This document shows, in pieces, positions 45,581-56,538 of a stretch of DNA of 64,000 nt (position 1 is the stretch's first letter; every line of letters begins with the position of its first letter). Location of the stretch: assembly GCA_010093605.1 (NCBI GenBank), contig MU004201.1:342289-406288 (forward strand), in the 5' to 3' direction. The position numbers and the translations under genes are program-made. The notes below the pieces were generated by a model. That model was not told the origin of the DNA and did not search any database. It saw nothing but the letters and a program-made list of their open reading frames with translations. Source of the DNA: Lophium mytilinum. Its lineage: Eukaryota > Ascomycota > Dothideomycetes > Mytilinidiales > Mytilinidiaceae.

Positions 45581-46501
45581 GTTAGACGAAGCTTGATGAA
45601 TACTACTGCCTTACCGACCGCTCACCAGCATATATTACTGCTATTATTCTTTATCCTGCGCACAAGTGGGCATGGGCAGAGAAGAGGTAGCCAGAAGAAT
45701 GGATCGCACCAGCTAAAGCGAAAGTGCTGCAGCTATAGGACTTAAAATACAAGACTATAGCGGTTGTTAAAGCTGTTCCTCCAACGCTAGAGGCATTAGC
45801 TAATAACGATGAATGGTTTAGTACTAGCTTTACAAGCAGCTTTATAAGTGGTACAACGCTATTAACACTAGGCACGCCAGGTGCAGGTCGTGATGATGAA
45901 TATACAAGGTGGCTTACTCGTGGAAATTATTGCGATGATATCCGGGTAACCAACCCAATACAATACTGGGCTCAGCTTAAAGGCGAATTCCCCCGGCTAG
46001 CGCGGATGGCTCTTAATCATCTGCCCGTTCCTGCTATGAGTATGTCTAATGAACGAGACTTTAATCAAATAGGCCTACTCTGGAACCCGAGAAGATCCGC
46101 CTTGCATGCGAATGTTGTTGGGGCCTGCATGTCGCTCTCTTTATGGGACAAAGAGGGGGTAATTGATATGCTAGATGGTGGTCTTGTGCGAGGAAACCAA
46201 CTAAAGCGACGTCGAGCTGATACAATTGAGGACCCTGTTAAGAATGAGAATAGCGACATAGAAGAGGATACTGATGAAGATGAGGATAGAGATGAAGATG
46301 AAGATGAAGATAAGTAGACTCAACACCACGGCTGTGAACTTGTGCCAAGAATCTCTACTTTTACTTTGTCAATCAATTAATCACTTTAATAATTGATCAA
46401 TCACTTTAATCACTTGCGACCTCTACTGACTAAGGCGTCACTTCAATCAATATCGGATGGCCCAATTGATTGATTGAAGTGACGGTAGCCCTGCTCCTCT
46501 T

Positions 46502-46849
46502 AAAACTGTGCCGGATGCACCTTACTCGTCGGCGTTATATATATGCGCATAACGGGCAGCTCGAGCAAGGCTAGAGAGGTGCAAGGAAAGCTGCGCAGAG
46601 TTGCAATATAGCGGGGGGGCTGGAAGAATAACGGCCGAGTTCTTGGAAACTCCATAAGTATAATTATTATAGAGGAGGAGGGTTTCTAGACGCAAAATAT
46701 ATTTAATATATAAGTAGGTATAATAGTAGATAATTAAGGAGGACGCTGTTAAGAAGATAGAGAGCTTTTCCTCCCCTAGAGCGCTTATTAACGGCAACCT
46801 AAGCGTGTTAATAGCTGAGCTTGTTAAATATAGAGTAGTCCTTATATCC
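46502..46849. other. AT-rich flank with one minus-strand frame
   Basis: A 91-codon minus-strand frame (46522-46797) is open and hydrophobic but has no recognised motif. It could be the decayed 3' end of the Copia element next to it. Confidence 0.3.
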
Positions 46850-47610
46850 TGCTAAGGCGGATACAGAGGCCACACTATATGTAAAATATCTAGCCGTGTT
46901 CCTAGCATTAGGTACATTAGTAATCTAATTGCGCGTTAGTACTAGTAAACTAAGTTAGCTCTAGCTTAATAGTCTAGCGCTGATTTCTATAAACCTAAGA
47001 TATCTATTAGGGTTTCTACTAGTTTACTATTAAGTATATAAAAGTCTTAGAGGACTTTATAAGTAAGCGCTCTTTATAGGAGCCTAACTATATAAGTCTA
47101 TTAATCTTAAATAATCTATATACCTAGGTAGAAGGGGTACTACCTAGATTAATTTTTTTAGACCTTTCTAATAGTGCTGCGTTACTTTATTTATATTTAC
47201 TAGGCTTAGGCTAGCTATAAGTAGATTATCTATATAGATAGCGATAAAGTAGACTCTTTAATAAATACTCTAGTATCTAATATTATTAGTTTAAGCCCCA
47301 ACGCCCTAAAGAAGTCTAATAGTAGCTAGTACTAGATTCGGGCTAATTATATAATATTATAGAGCGCCTTATTAAGTTTATACACCTATATAGTACTGCT
47401 AATATTTAAGCTAGTTAGGTTCTTAATATAGATTTCTTTATTAATATTGCTATATAGAAATGCCGTCTTAATATCTATCTAGTAAATCTTAAGGTCTATA
47501 GCGGCCGTAATTATAAATAGCGCCTTATAGCTTTTCGGCTTTACTATAAGTGCGAATGTTTTATTATATTTAATTCTCTCCTGCTACTTAAAACTATAAA
47601 CGGCCTATTC
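46850..47610 (-). mobile_element. RIP-mutated Ty1/Copia reverse transcriptase relic
   Basis: Translated with stops, the minus strand shows IDLKIY, a stop, then IDIKTAFLYSNI: the Copia block normally read as DVKTAFLNG. NKEIYI, then KALYNII and LLLDFFRALGLK correspond to the KALYGLKQSPR and following block. Stops replace several conserved glutamines and tryptophans. TpA dominates the composition. No long terminal repeat was recognised, so the limits are approximate. Confidence 0.7.
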
Positions 47611-47622
47611 CGCCTAATACTT

Positions 47623-47978
47623 AAACTTAGGGGTATAGATAGATTTTAATTTACTAGAAACGCCCCTTTAGCTATAATTTCAAACTTAAGGATATAGAAA
47701 GATTCTACTTTACTAGGAATACCCCTTTAGCTAAAATTTAAGCTTAGGGGCATAGAAAGATTTTACTTTACTAGGAACGCCCCTTTAGCTATAATTTAAA
47801 CTTAAGGATATAGAAAGATTTTACTTTACCGGGAATGCCCCTTTAGCTAAAATTTAAGCTGGGGGCATAGAAAGATTTTACTTTACCGGGAACGCCCCCT
47901 TAGCTTAAAACTTAAGCTTAGGGGAATAGAAGGAATTTACTTTACTAGAAACGCTCTATGCCCCCTTAGCCTAAAGTT
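47623..47978. repeat. 58-bp minisatellite, about six units
   Basis: Units of about 58 bases recur near 47623, 47682, 47740, 47797, 47855 and 47913. Each contains CTTAGGGGCATAGAAAGATT, TTTACTTTACTAGGAACGCC and CCTTTAGCT. Differences between units are mostly transitions. Confidence 0.9.
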
Positions 47979-47984
47979 AATTTT

Positions 47985-48173
47985 AAATTAGTACTATATG
48001 TATAATAAACTAAATATATTCTAAATATACTTAAATACTAAATAATAAATATTCTAAATAGACTAGTACTAAGTGCATTATAAATTAAATATACTCTAAA
48101 TATATCTAGATGCTAAATAATAGATATTCTTAATAAAATAGTACTATATATATTATATATAAAGTATATTCTA
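47985..48173. repeat. AT-rich satellite, about 75-bp unit (left block)
   Basis: Units contain CTAAATAATAGATATTCTAA, TAGTACTATATGTATTATA and ATATTCTAAATATATCTAGA. The array continues into the assembly gap and resumes on its other side in the same orientation. Confidence 0.85.
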
Positions 48174-48571
48174 NNNNNNNNNNNNNNNNNNNNNNNNNNN
48201 NNNNNNNNNNNNNNNNNNNNNNNNNNNNNNNNNNNNNNNNNNNNNNNNNNNNNNNNNNNNNNNNNNNNNNNNNNNNNNNNNNNNNNNNNNNNNNNNNNNN
48301 NNNNNNNNNNNNNNNNNNNNNNNNNNNNNNNNNNNNNNNNNNNNNNNNNNNNNNNNNNNNNNNNNNNNNNNNNNNNNNNNNNNNNNNNNNNNNNNNNNNN
48401 NNNNNNNNNNNNNNNNNNNNNNNNNNNNNNNNNNNNNNNNNNNNNNNNNNNNNNNNNNNNNNNNNNNNNNNNNNNNNNNNNNNNNNNNNNNNNNNNNNNN
48501 NNNNNNNNNNNNNNNNNNNNNNNNNNNNNNNNNNNNNNNNNNNNNNNNNNNNNNNNNNNNNNNNNNNNNNN
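48174..48571. other. Assembly gap (398 N)
   Basis: A run of 398 undetermined bases lies in the middle of the satellite. The true length of the array is therefore unknown. Confidence 0.99.
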
Positions 48572-48780
48572 TAATTAAACTAGTACTCTTGCTATTATAT
48601 ACGAAATATATTTTAAATTTATCTATATACTAAATAGTAGATATTCTAAATAAAATAGTACTATATATATTAAATAAAAGATGTAATTTAAATATATCTA
48701 GATGCTAAATAATAGATATTCGAATTAAATTAGTACTATGTGCATTATATATAAAATGTATTCTAAATATACTAAATAAG
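48572..48780. repeat. AT-rich satellite, continued
   Basis: Same unit and orientation as 47985-48173. The last unit joins the inverted repeat that begins about 48698. Confidence 0.85.
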
Positions 48781-48895
48781 GGGTTCTAGTATACCCCTTT
48801 CTAACTTATAGTATACCTCTTTTTTTTTATCTATCTACACCCCCTTATATCTAATCTTATAATTAGCCTAGAGGGCTTAGATTACTACTCTAACG
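48698..48895. repeat. Left arm of a long inverted repeat
   Basis: About 200 bases are nearly complementary to 58291-58495. Shared blocks include TTAGTACTATGTGCATTATA, TATCTATCTACACCCCCTTA and TATCTAATCTTATAATT. Similarity stops sharply just inside GAGGGCTTAGATTACTACTC. The arms bound 9.4 kb of gene-bearing DNA. Confidence 0.88.
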
Positions 48896-49402
48896 CTTAG
48901 AGTAGGCAGGTCTTACTATTTTATTATATATTCCTACCGTTTCTAGCAGGCTATATACAGCCGCACGCTGCGCGTAAGCTATAAATAAGGCTGTAGATGA
49001 GGCTATCAACAAGGCCGTGCATGAGGCTGTACTTATAATAAAGCTATATAGTAAACCCGTTTTAATATTTATACTTCCTGTTTCCTACAGTATATATAGG
49101 CCGTTGTAACGCTACTTATATGCCTACATGCCTACGTGCCTATAAGTAAGTTGAAACTATTAAATCCTTACCTTATTACGGCCTTTCCGCATTAAGTCTG
49201 GCCCCCCTACATCGCCACTGCACCCCCCTAGCTATCCTAATCTATAAACCGCTCCAGTTCCTGTTTATATAATGCTATCTAACGTTAGAGCGTCTTAAGA
49301 GTAAGCCGCGCTGGCGCTGCCCAAGGCTGAGGAGTAAGCGAAGGCTGAGGATTGGCCTGAATTTATCATAATCCGGCATGCTCGCATCCGACTAAGCAAC
49401 GG

Positions 49403-49615
49403 ATGGAGTTCTCTGCGGAGGACCGGGAGAGTCAGCAGCAGGATAGAAAGATTGCATGGGCTGCATGGGCTGCTGCTAACATTTATCCGGAGCGTTCTCA
49501 ACAGAGGCGGGCTGGTAGCCGCCAGGCTGCTGGGCATGTTGAGCTTAAGGCTGCTGAGACTGCTGTTGAAACTGAGGCGGCTCTTAGACCACCGGGGCCT
49601 GGTGCTGCATAATAG
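49403..49615 (+). CDS. Possible Ala/Gln/Arg-rich protein fragment
   Basis: A 69-codon frame is rich in Ala, Gln and Arg (SQQQDRKIAWAAWAAANIY) and helical. Another frame upstream with intact tryptophan-containing sequence may belong to the same gene after a frameshift. The opposite-strand frame 49295-49642 is probably a shadow. No family is recognised. Confidence 0.3.
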
Positions 49616-50786
49616 GAGCGTTCGATGGCTACCCTTGCGCATTTAATGCAGCGTCGGGTCGATTATAATCCAAGGCGTAATCTACCATTCCTCATTAGTA
49701 CCGATAGCTATTCGCAGGTGGGTTGAAAGATGGTGGTCCTTAATAGATGGCGCAAGGACCAAAGGTAGTTGGGTAATCGTGAATAATGGGGGGAGCCGTT
49801 ATAGGGGCGGAGCTAATAGTTCAACGGGAGCAGTACTTTGCTCAGCCTGCGAAGCCAACGTTAGATTAGATGGATTGATAGACATGACGCCTTCTTAGGA
49901 GAGTCTTTAAAAGAGTTCTTGAAGACTATATCGAGCTGGTCGAGAGCGATGAAGATATTAAGAGCTTCTACCAGATAGAGAGAAATCACGACGGGGGTCT
50001 CAGGACATTTAAGAAAGAGTAGGAAGAAGTGATGATAGTAATACGATCGAAGCAAAGAATAAGGAAAGGTGCTATTGTGATAAGGATGTGCTTCTTCCTT
50101 TAATGGCTTTGAGTTCTTATCGGGGAGAAGGCCTCTCCTCCGCTATCCTCACGTAAGGATTTCCAATTGCCGTAAGACTATCGGGCTTTGTTAAGCCACG
50201 ATGTCAGGTTCTAGTCATTCTTCTCGCCTTCCTGCTATCGATCTTCCACGGGCAGTTGGCAGAAAGCGTAGTCAGTTGTGTAGCTGTGTCGTAGGAGTGT
50301 TATAAGGGATAAGACAAATCCCTTTATAACGCCTAGCTGGGCGCCCTTTAAACTTATGTCGTTCCAAATATCATAAGGAGGCTCACGACCTAGATAGGAT
50401 AGGTTACAACGCGGCTCGTTTGCGTTGTAAACACGGCTCGGTAAGTTGTTGAGACGGCTTGGCAAGTTGTTTAGTATGTTGTTCTTAGTTTAAGATCTAC
50501 CGATCCTGGAGCTAAGTTATTTAGCTTCGGCCGAAAGGGTATCGTAAAGAAATAGCGCTTAGCTAGCTCCTAACTATTAAGTTCACTGACTTGATAGCCC
50601 TCCGAGGAGGCCGAAGAGGCGGCTGGAAACTGCAACTAAGCTACTAGATGTGATTTCTTCGATCACGTGATGCAGGAATAAGCTCTCGATTTTATATAAA
50701 GAATCTAGCTAGGTATATACACGAAAAAAAGGCCCGTGCAGACCCTATATTTACTAGATCTAGTATGGCAAATATCTATTCCAGAT
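49616..50786. other. Unresolved region inside the inverted repeat
   Basis: Short frames only. Around 49690-49870 one plus-strand frame reads WVERWWSLIDGARTKGSWV and has a CSACEAN segment, perhaps a relic of a tryptophan-rich DNA-binding or transposase-associated protein. Minus-strand frames at 49861-50055 and 50235-50465 have no recognised feature. Confidence 0.3.
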
Positions 50787-51107
50787 CTATACGTTACGTG
50801 CATAATACACCCGAATGTTAACTGTATATCGAGAATTCCACAATAGTCTTACCACGGTGTGTGTCGGTGAATTCGCGTTCCCTTTGCTTCCGCTCTCTTC
50901 CTTGCCTCCGCTCTCTTCCTTGCCTCCGCTCTCTTCCTTGCCTCCGCTCTCCTCCCGGGGGGTGGCCTCTTCGTCGGTAAGGATCTCGCCCTTCACGGAG
51001 GTCTTATCTATTACAAGGACCCGTTTAAGGAAGTTTAGAGAGCACTTAACTCGACCTCTCTTTTTAGCTTGAAAATCTTTTAGCTTAACGTGGCGTCCAC
51101 GCTGCAT
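50787..51107 (-). CDS. Basic protein with GGKEES repeats
   Basis: An uninterrupted 106-codon frame. The N-terminus is basic (RHVKLKDFQAKKRGRVK). The middle holds four tandem hexapeptides of GGKEES type, encoded by an 18-bp repeat, then a short C-terminal part. It may be a fragment of a larger gene. No family is recognised. Confidence 0.4.
   Translation of the reverse strand: MQRGRHVKLKDFQAKKRGRVKCSLNFLKRVLVIDKTSVKGEILTDEEATPREESGGKEESGGKEESGGKEESGSKGNANSPTHTVVRLLWNSRYTVNIRVYYARNV
50887..50958. repeat. 18-bp tandem repeat, four units
   Basis: CCTCCGCTCTCTTCCTTG repeats from 50887 with the first and last units slightly diverged. It is in frame with the minus-strand gene 50787-51107. Confidence 0.92.
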
Positions 51108-51882
51108 GTTCCTGTCCTAACCGACCGCGTTAACCTCTTTTATCTTAAAGATCTCCGGCTCAACATGCCATCCACGCTGCACTTTCCTATCTCAACTAAA
51201 CGCGGCAACCTCTCTCTACGTCGTTGTGCTAAGAAAACTCCACGTCTTCCATAGAAAACGATTTACTAATTAAATACCCGAGTGGCTTGGTTAGTGCGAC
51301 ATGCCGACGCAAGACCCCTCTTGATCTCAAGTAAATCGTCTTCACACACGAATGACTTTGACATTAAGGCCCTTTGCTTAGTTTTGACCCGGATATAGAC
51401 TTCATGTAATAATAAAACTATCTAGCTTAATATTAACGATGGCGGCGGCGGTAACAATATAATGTGCAAACACGAAGCTATGTCTAAAAGGCCAGACTCT
51501 AAACAGAAAGGACTAACGTCCTGGTCTTGGGGGATAGCGAGTAGTAGGCGTTTAAAGAGAATACGAGTTCCGCGGTAAGTGGGATTCTTCGAAAAAGCTC
51601 TTGGGTCTTATCGTCCGCTTGGCAGGTCTCGCATATCAGTTAATGGAGAGAGACGAATAAGGAGAGAGTAGTAGAAGTAAGGGGTACTTGCGCTGCGCGA
51701 AAGTTAATATGCAATTCTAAACCGGTTTCAATGTTTAGCATCTAGCGTGCTATTCGCGAGCTATAGGAATTCTTAGAGAGACTTTAAACATTACGTAACA
51801 CTAGAGCTTTAGAGTAGATTTGAAGTAATTTAGTAGTAATAATACTACTCTAACTACTCAACAGCATCTAATGCTAGCAAAT
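51108..51882. other. Gap without a recognised gene
   Basis: No frame above 60 codons is present. Two related blocks at about 51085-51130 and 51150-51200 (AACATGCCATCCACGCTGCA type) look like a diverged duplication. Confidence 0.4.
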
Positions 51883-52950
51883 CTAGGAAGGGAGTGTATC
51901 GGGCAATGCCGTTGTTGGAAGATCTTCTCCCAACATAGCCAGCTCTAAAAAGCTAAACCACTTAGCACAATAAGCGGGCCCAAAGATTGCATTCATCTTG
52001 CGCCGATTTCCCTCTGGTCTTTCCGTTTTGAACCGATAGTAGTCAAGGAGACAAGAGCCCATGTACTTTCCGTTCGGCTTAAAAGTAGCAAGTATGCTAC
52101 CAGAGGGGGCAGTTAGGTCAACCCTTTTCTGAGACGATGAGTGTTTAGCGAGGAAGTCCTTTACTTGTTGACTGTTAACTTCTACCGGGCGTTTCTCGAC
52201 TCGCGTATCTTTAGTCACCGCAGAAAACTCTTCTAAGACTTTCTCTAGTTCCTGAAGTTTGCTTTTAGCTGCAGGTACGCATAAATCCTATATGCGTTGC
52301 CTTTGCAGCGTCCAATACGTTAAAGATAGTACTGGGAGCTGCTGAAGAGATAGTGCTCGTAGTTGCCGAAGTACAAAATTGTATTTATCATAGGTTGCCG
52401 TGATGATATTTTTGTTGCCCGGTCTGCTAAGAACCATAATACACGCTAGTATACCAGGAGTATAACGGTAGTTATGGACTTTTTTGAACCGTTTTTCTTC
52501 GTGTATGTCCGTCATCAGTTGCTGAATTTTGCCCGGGTCAGACGAGACCATACCACGGGCCACAGCCATCTTCAAGAAAAGTATAATAAGGCTGGGGCAG
52601 CCTACTTCTTTTGCGGAGTACATGAAATGAAAAGGGTTATTTTCTCTCTGTTGTGATATTAATGTCCGCAGAGATTCCATCTCGACTAGCTTCTCGTGCA
52701 GTCTATTCTGGGGGCCTACTGCCAGGATTGTAGTCATTGCATTCGAAATTATGCTCGTGGTGTAATAGAACATCAGATCTAATAGCTGATTCTTTCGACG
52801 CTCGTACATCTTGGGACAATAGTTAGGAAGCGGGTCGTGGCGTGCGACTTGCTGAATAAGTTCCAGTAGACGGTTGAAGTTGTAATGAACAGCTGTCCAT
52901 TCTCTCACAAACTCTCGTTCGAAGGCAGAAGAACCCTCCGGAGATGTCAT
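51883..52950 (-). pseudogene. Unknown gene, nearly intact, one TAG
   Basis: A 356-codon frame from ATG (52950) to 51883 is broken only by one TAG at codon 221 (52288-52290), where CAG would fit. About twenty CAA/CAG codons and five TGG codons are intact, so mutation here is slight compared with the central island. The N-terminal part is helical (VHYNFNRLLELIQQVARH, LISQQRENNPFHFMYSAKE). The C-terminal hundred residues include RVDLTAPSGSILATFKPNGK and KWFSFLELAMLGED. No family is recognised. It is either recently disabled or reads through or splices around the stop. Confidence 0.6.
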
Positions 52951-53672
52951 TTTGCTTCCTTAAGAATGACTTAGACTATAAAGAAAGGCAAAACAGGTGT
53001 TTAATCTTACCTATGAAAATTGGCTAAGCTTTTATATTAGACGTGGCTACTATATAAGTATCTAAGTGAGATTAATAGTTTCAAGGCTAAAGTTTGGGCG
53101 CTACTATTGTTTTCACATGAGCACAAAAATTGGGGTTTGCGTTAAAACGGTGGAACAAGCAACTGATAACGGCGCTTGTATTTACTATAGTTTTTCTATT
53201 ATTTAGACTACGTAGTTTGCCGTTTCTAGGCGCAAACTATATGTTTTCCGAGTTTGCTGGCCATTCACGTGGCCGGAATAATTAGACAGAGGCCACTACC
53301 GCCGGCGTCCTATGACAGGGTCTTTCTTACTGCCTAGCTTTATTTATAGCCAAGCACGCAACCACGTTTAAAATCGAGTTTAGCTACCTTTCCAAGCTGC
53401 AAGACTAGAAATAGTCTTACACCCTTAACTCCTTTGCACTACAGGGCCTTGGATATCTTACTGATAAAGCTTTGTTTAACCTACCACCCTACTTTAACGC
53501 TGCATTTGGCAACCTCGGGCTACTCTACTATTAGCTTGTCTTGACATTGCTATTACCTGCGAATACCTCACTGTATTGAAGAATGGATTGTGTCGGTACG
53601 TTAGCATCTGCGTATTAGACTTTACTTAACCTCTTATCTACACCACGACGTTATAGCTAACTTGTAATCTAA
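52951..53672. other. Intergenic region, divergent promoters
   Basis: This lies between divergently oriented genes and has no frame above 60 codons. Nothing further could be supported. Confidence 0.45.
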
Positions 53673-54803
53673 GGGCAAATAAACGCGGATTGGACTCACG
53701 AAAGTCTACCTCCAAACAAACCATCCTCTGGCACTAGCAACACCGACACAAGTGAACATAATGACTCCAACGGCGAATACAACAACCACAACGACTATGA
53801 CGACTATGACGAGGATGATGTCGACATTGCATCAACACACGACCGCAATTCCGAGTTGTCTAATCGCATAGAGGTGAAAAAATTCTTCAATGAACTCAAT
53901 ACCAAGTCAACTCTATAGGAAGTAGAAACGCTTGACTGGCTTAGTGAACTCCCTCTCCGCATCTGGGATGATGCTATTCCGCTCTTTACAGATGGGAAGC
54001 CCGAAAAAGAGTCTTCAACGGATTACCAGCTGCATCCTTGTTACACCCGCCTTAAGCTTGGTAAAGCGGCTAAGCAGCCCCACCCAGATATTTTCTAAAT
54101 CTCTGCGAAGGGTTAGTCTATTGACAAGAAAGTCGTCCAGGGTATTGGCCGCCTTTTCGTCAATATCAATACCAAGAATGGATAAAAGTCTAAGTGGACT
54201 GGCTACAAGATGTTTATTGACCAAAGTTTAAGGCTTCTTATGGTTTTCGACTATAGATCACTCCAGTATCCAGCCAAAGACTGGCATCCACTTGGGTGTA
54301 GGCTCTCGTTATTATGCCTTTAAACGACTGGCGACGACCAACAAAAAGTCGGCCAAGTACTAGAGAAAGCACCTTTTACTTAGGCTAGCTTTCCAGACTC
54401 CTCGAAGTTTATTGGTCGAGTTTCCTTTAAGGAGGTTGAAAAGGAGGTGGCCAATACCTATGACAAAGGCACAACAGAGGAGATCAAGTTGGACCAATTC
54501 GAATACTACGATACTGACAAGATGTTCCCGAAGACTACTCCGGATGCTTGTCCGGACGACATCACAACAGCTATCAAGACGACGGCGCAAGGAGATAAAG
54601 ATGGCAAGAGGGGCAATGGTGTAAAGAAGGAAGAGGCGCTCCTGCAGGCGCTAGCGTCGAGTCGTCCCAAGCTAGAGGTCCCGATTTTTAAGCACAAGAA
54701 AGATGTGCAGACGCTCGACAACCGGCCTGGGAAGGACAGCAACAACGCGAAGAAGAACTACGCCGCGGGTAGTTCGGATCGGAGTGTGAAACGAGTGATG
54801 TAG
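53673..54803 (+). pseudogene. Unknown gene with acidic N-terminus, several TAA/TAG
   Basis: One frame of 377 codons to a TAG (54803) carries about six TAA/TAG and no TGA or frameshift. The start is not identified; the frame is closed by TAA at 53670. The N-terminus is Asn/Asp-rich (NHNDYDDYDEDDVDI). A globular part follows with TLDWLSELPLRIWDDAIPLF, GIGRLFVNINTKNG and FIGRVSFKEVEKEVANTYDK. A lysine-rich tail ends the protein. Seven tryptophan and glutamine codons are intact. No family is recognised. Confidence 0.55.
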
Positions 54804-55449
54804 AGAGGAGATTGTAAGAGTGCTTATCTTAAGAAGTAGGCATGAAAGCGGAAGGGGGTTGCAAGTCTAGGGTACATATTAAAACTACGCTTCTATAGGC
54901 GTACAAAGTTAAGTATGCAAGAATATTTCCGATCTAGCGTTTGGGAGGCAGTAGGGAATAGGATGCGGCGGCACTTATGAAACTGCTTGTCAAAGTGGAT
55001 AAATAAGACCTGGGCCGCCAGTTAAGAGGCGCTAAGCTAAGATAGTAGTTTAGAGTCTGGAGGTGAATGCTATAAGCGTCTTGTTTTACTCTTATTATAA
55101 ATTGGATACCGGGCCACTATGAGATGTTTAGCCGGGCATAATCCATGCCAGGCTATAGTACTGGTGCTTTGACCTAATTCTTTCTTTTTATAGATTTCTG
55201 GATACACAGAAGACGTCGAAGCTATAGGTTGTTGGCAATTACCGGAAGATGAATTATCTGCATTGCAGGAAAGCCGGACGCCCATACGTGATAACAGAAA
55301 GCGCAGCAGGAAAAGAAACGGTCGTGCCTGTTAGTACTTCCTGTGGACGAGAATTTAAATCTAACCAAGCTAGAGCAGTAGATCCCCTAAAAAGAGAAGA
55401 TCCCCGGGATAAGTTTTGAAGTTCTATTATAACATTGCGTTGGGCTTTT
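54804..55449. other. Unresolved stretch
   Basis: Two minus-strand frames of 71 and 80 codons (55070-55285, 55254-55496) overlap and have no recognised motif. They may be 3' parts of the SET-domain relic in shifted frames. Confidence 0.35.
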
Positions 55450-55996
55450 CCAGGAAGCGAGGGAATACTATATTTGTAAAGAAAAAAGAAATCCATTTTA
55501 ATGAGCTCCTAGGCCCGGTAAATAAGCCAGCGTATGAATGCCACTGCTCCATGTAGGCCTTAAATTAGGCATCTTGCGCTCCGCGCCCGCTGAAATCGGC
55601 TGCAGGCCTCTGGCATTTTATCGCGTTGGCATCGTTAGTGGCGAAGCTGCTTTCGTCCCGAAGTTCGGATGCTGAGGCTAGACATTTTGCGACCTGCTAG
55701 TCCCCTTCAAGTAGTAGGTAGCAATCTTTGAGGCTGCTGGACAACTCTACCCTCTTGTTATTATCATCCTTCTCCGGTTCGTCCTTATTTGAATAGTTAA
55801 ACGTGAGATCCCCCATCGCTAGGAGATTGCGACAGACAAAAAGTGCGATATTGTAGACTTTGCAATCGTTCTTACTATAGAACACGGTGTACTATATGTA
55901 ATACGGCTCGCATAAGCGGTTCCTGAACTTGATCGGCCCTCCCATATATTCTCCGTCGACACTTAGAGCCGTTCTTAAGATAACCCCTCCAACTCT
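55450..55996 (-). pseudogene. SET-domain methyltransferase-like relic
   Basis: From 55996 the minus strand reads a DGEYMGGPIKFRNRLCEPYY block, then IALFVCRNLLAMGDLTFNYS. This corresponds to the SET-domain signature G-x3-R-F-x-N-H-S-C-x-P-N followed by the A-x-R-x-I-x2-G-E-E-L-T-x-D-Y block. The key NHSC is replaced by NRLC and E-L by D-L, so a catalytic enzyme is unlikely even before mutation. TAG codons lie inside the domain and at 55697, and the frame continues to about 55450. SET proteins methylate lysines, mostly on histones. The upstream part is preceded by TGA and TAA and is lost. Confidence 0.6.
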
Positions 55997-56538
55997 TCAA
56001 ACTTGTTAAGGAGTAGAGATAATAAGTTGGGCTGGTGGGTAGGCGACTATGTCTTGGTCTAAGAAAGACGCATGCCGAGCAAAGTAAGTAGAGTTTGGGA
56101 ACGACATGAGCTGGAGCGGAGGGAATTAAATGAGGACGATATGCAGCGCTTCGTACGATAGCGTTTGGTAGACAGTGATCTTGAATCCTTGCGCTCTTGA
56201 CTTATCGACATTAATGGACCTACGGACGCCTATTACGTGGCGATTACTTCTCCTTCTTGTTTTTCCTTTTCTCTTCATCTTATTCGTTGTAGATTTGGCA
56301 TACTAGTAATAATGGTAACGCGGAAGTATCTATCAAACAAGTAGCACGAGGGCGCGGGGCTCTTTTAGAAAGAGGAGGAGGATGCATTAAAACCACGCAA
56401 CCCGAAGCAATATTGAAACCCAAGAGACTTTAACGAGAGAGTTTTCAAGAGAGACCAATGAGCTACGAAGAAGAAGACGCCCGAGAAAGTCCAATTGACT
56501 TTTTCCAGCACTTTTTACTAGCTTTATAATCACATAAT

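Larger units (their letters stand above)
43560..46317 (+). pseudogene. hAT transposase gene, broken by point mutations
   Basis: The enzyme would excise and reinsert the element by cut-and-paste. Visible parts in order are: a BED-type zinc finger (RYWCCKICHW then HNRYIY, YLAKRHG, about 43660-43790); the N-terminal block with VKNLLNTAPGKLHFSMDI; YVVADNATNLDTF (catalytic aspartate region, about 44570); RLRCLRHIINLV; VTTRWNTL; KLDEYYCLTDRSPAYITAII; and the C-terminal dimerisation block with NPIQYWAQLKGEFPRLARMA and MSNERDFNQIG (about 45950-46070). An acidic tail ends at TAG 46317. Stops replace tryptophans conserved in the family after SMDI, before TKLDEYY and before RCIGPIAKL. A 64-bp tandem duplication at 44725-44845 also shifts the frame. 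The gene is therefore dead. Confidence 0.9.
42887..46493 (+). mobile_element. Complete hAT DNA transposon, better preserved copy
   Basis: The element starts TAGGGCTGCCG at 42887 and ends CGGTAGCCCTG at 46493. It is flanked by an exact 8-bp target duplication CTCCTCTT (42879-42886 and 46494-46501). The subterminal regions contain many short repeats of TCAATCAATTAATCACTTTA type in both orientations, probable transposase binding sites. It carries one transposase gene with three introns. The copy at 1675-5163 is homologous, inverted relative to this one and inserted at a different target, so the two insertions were independent. Confidence 0.95.

Noticed and set aside
1667-46501. Composite transposon formed by the two inverted hAT copies
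   Set aside because: Each copy has its own, different 8-bp target duplication directly at its ends, so they inserted independently.
47623-48780. CRISPR-like array
   Set aside because: The units are directly adjacent with no unique spacers, and the context is a eukaryotic minisatellite and satellite.
49295-49642. Minus-strand 115-codon Ser/Leu-rich frame
   Set aside because: Its composition is that expected from the complement of the Ala/Gln-rich plus-strand frame at 49403-49615.
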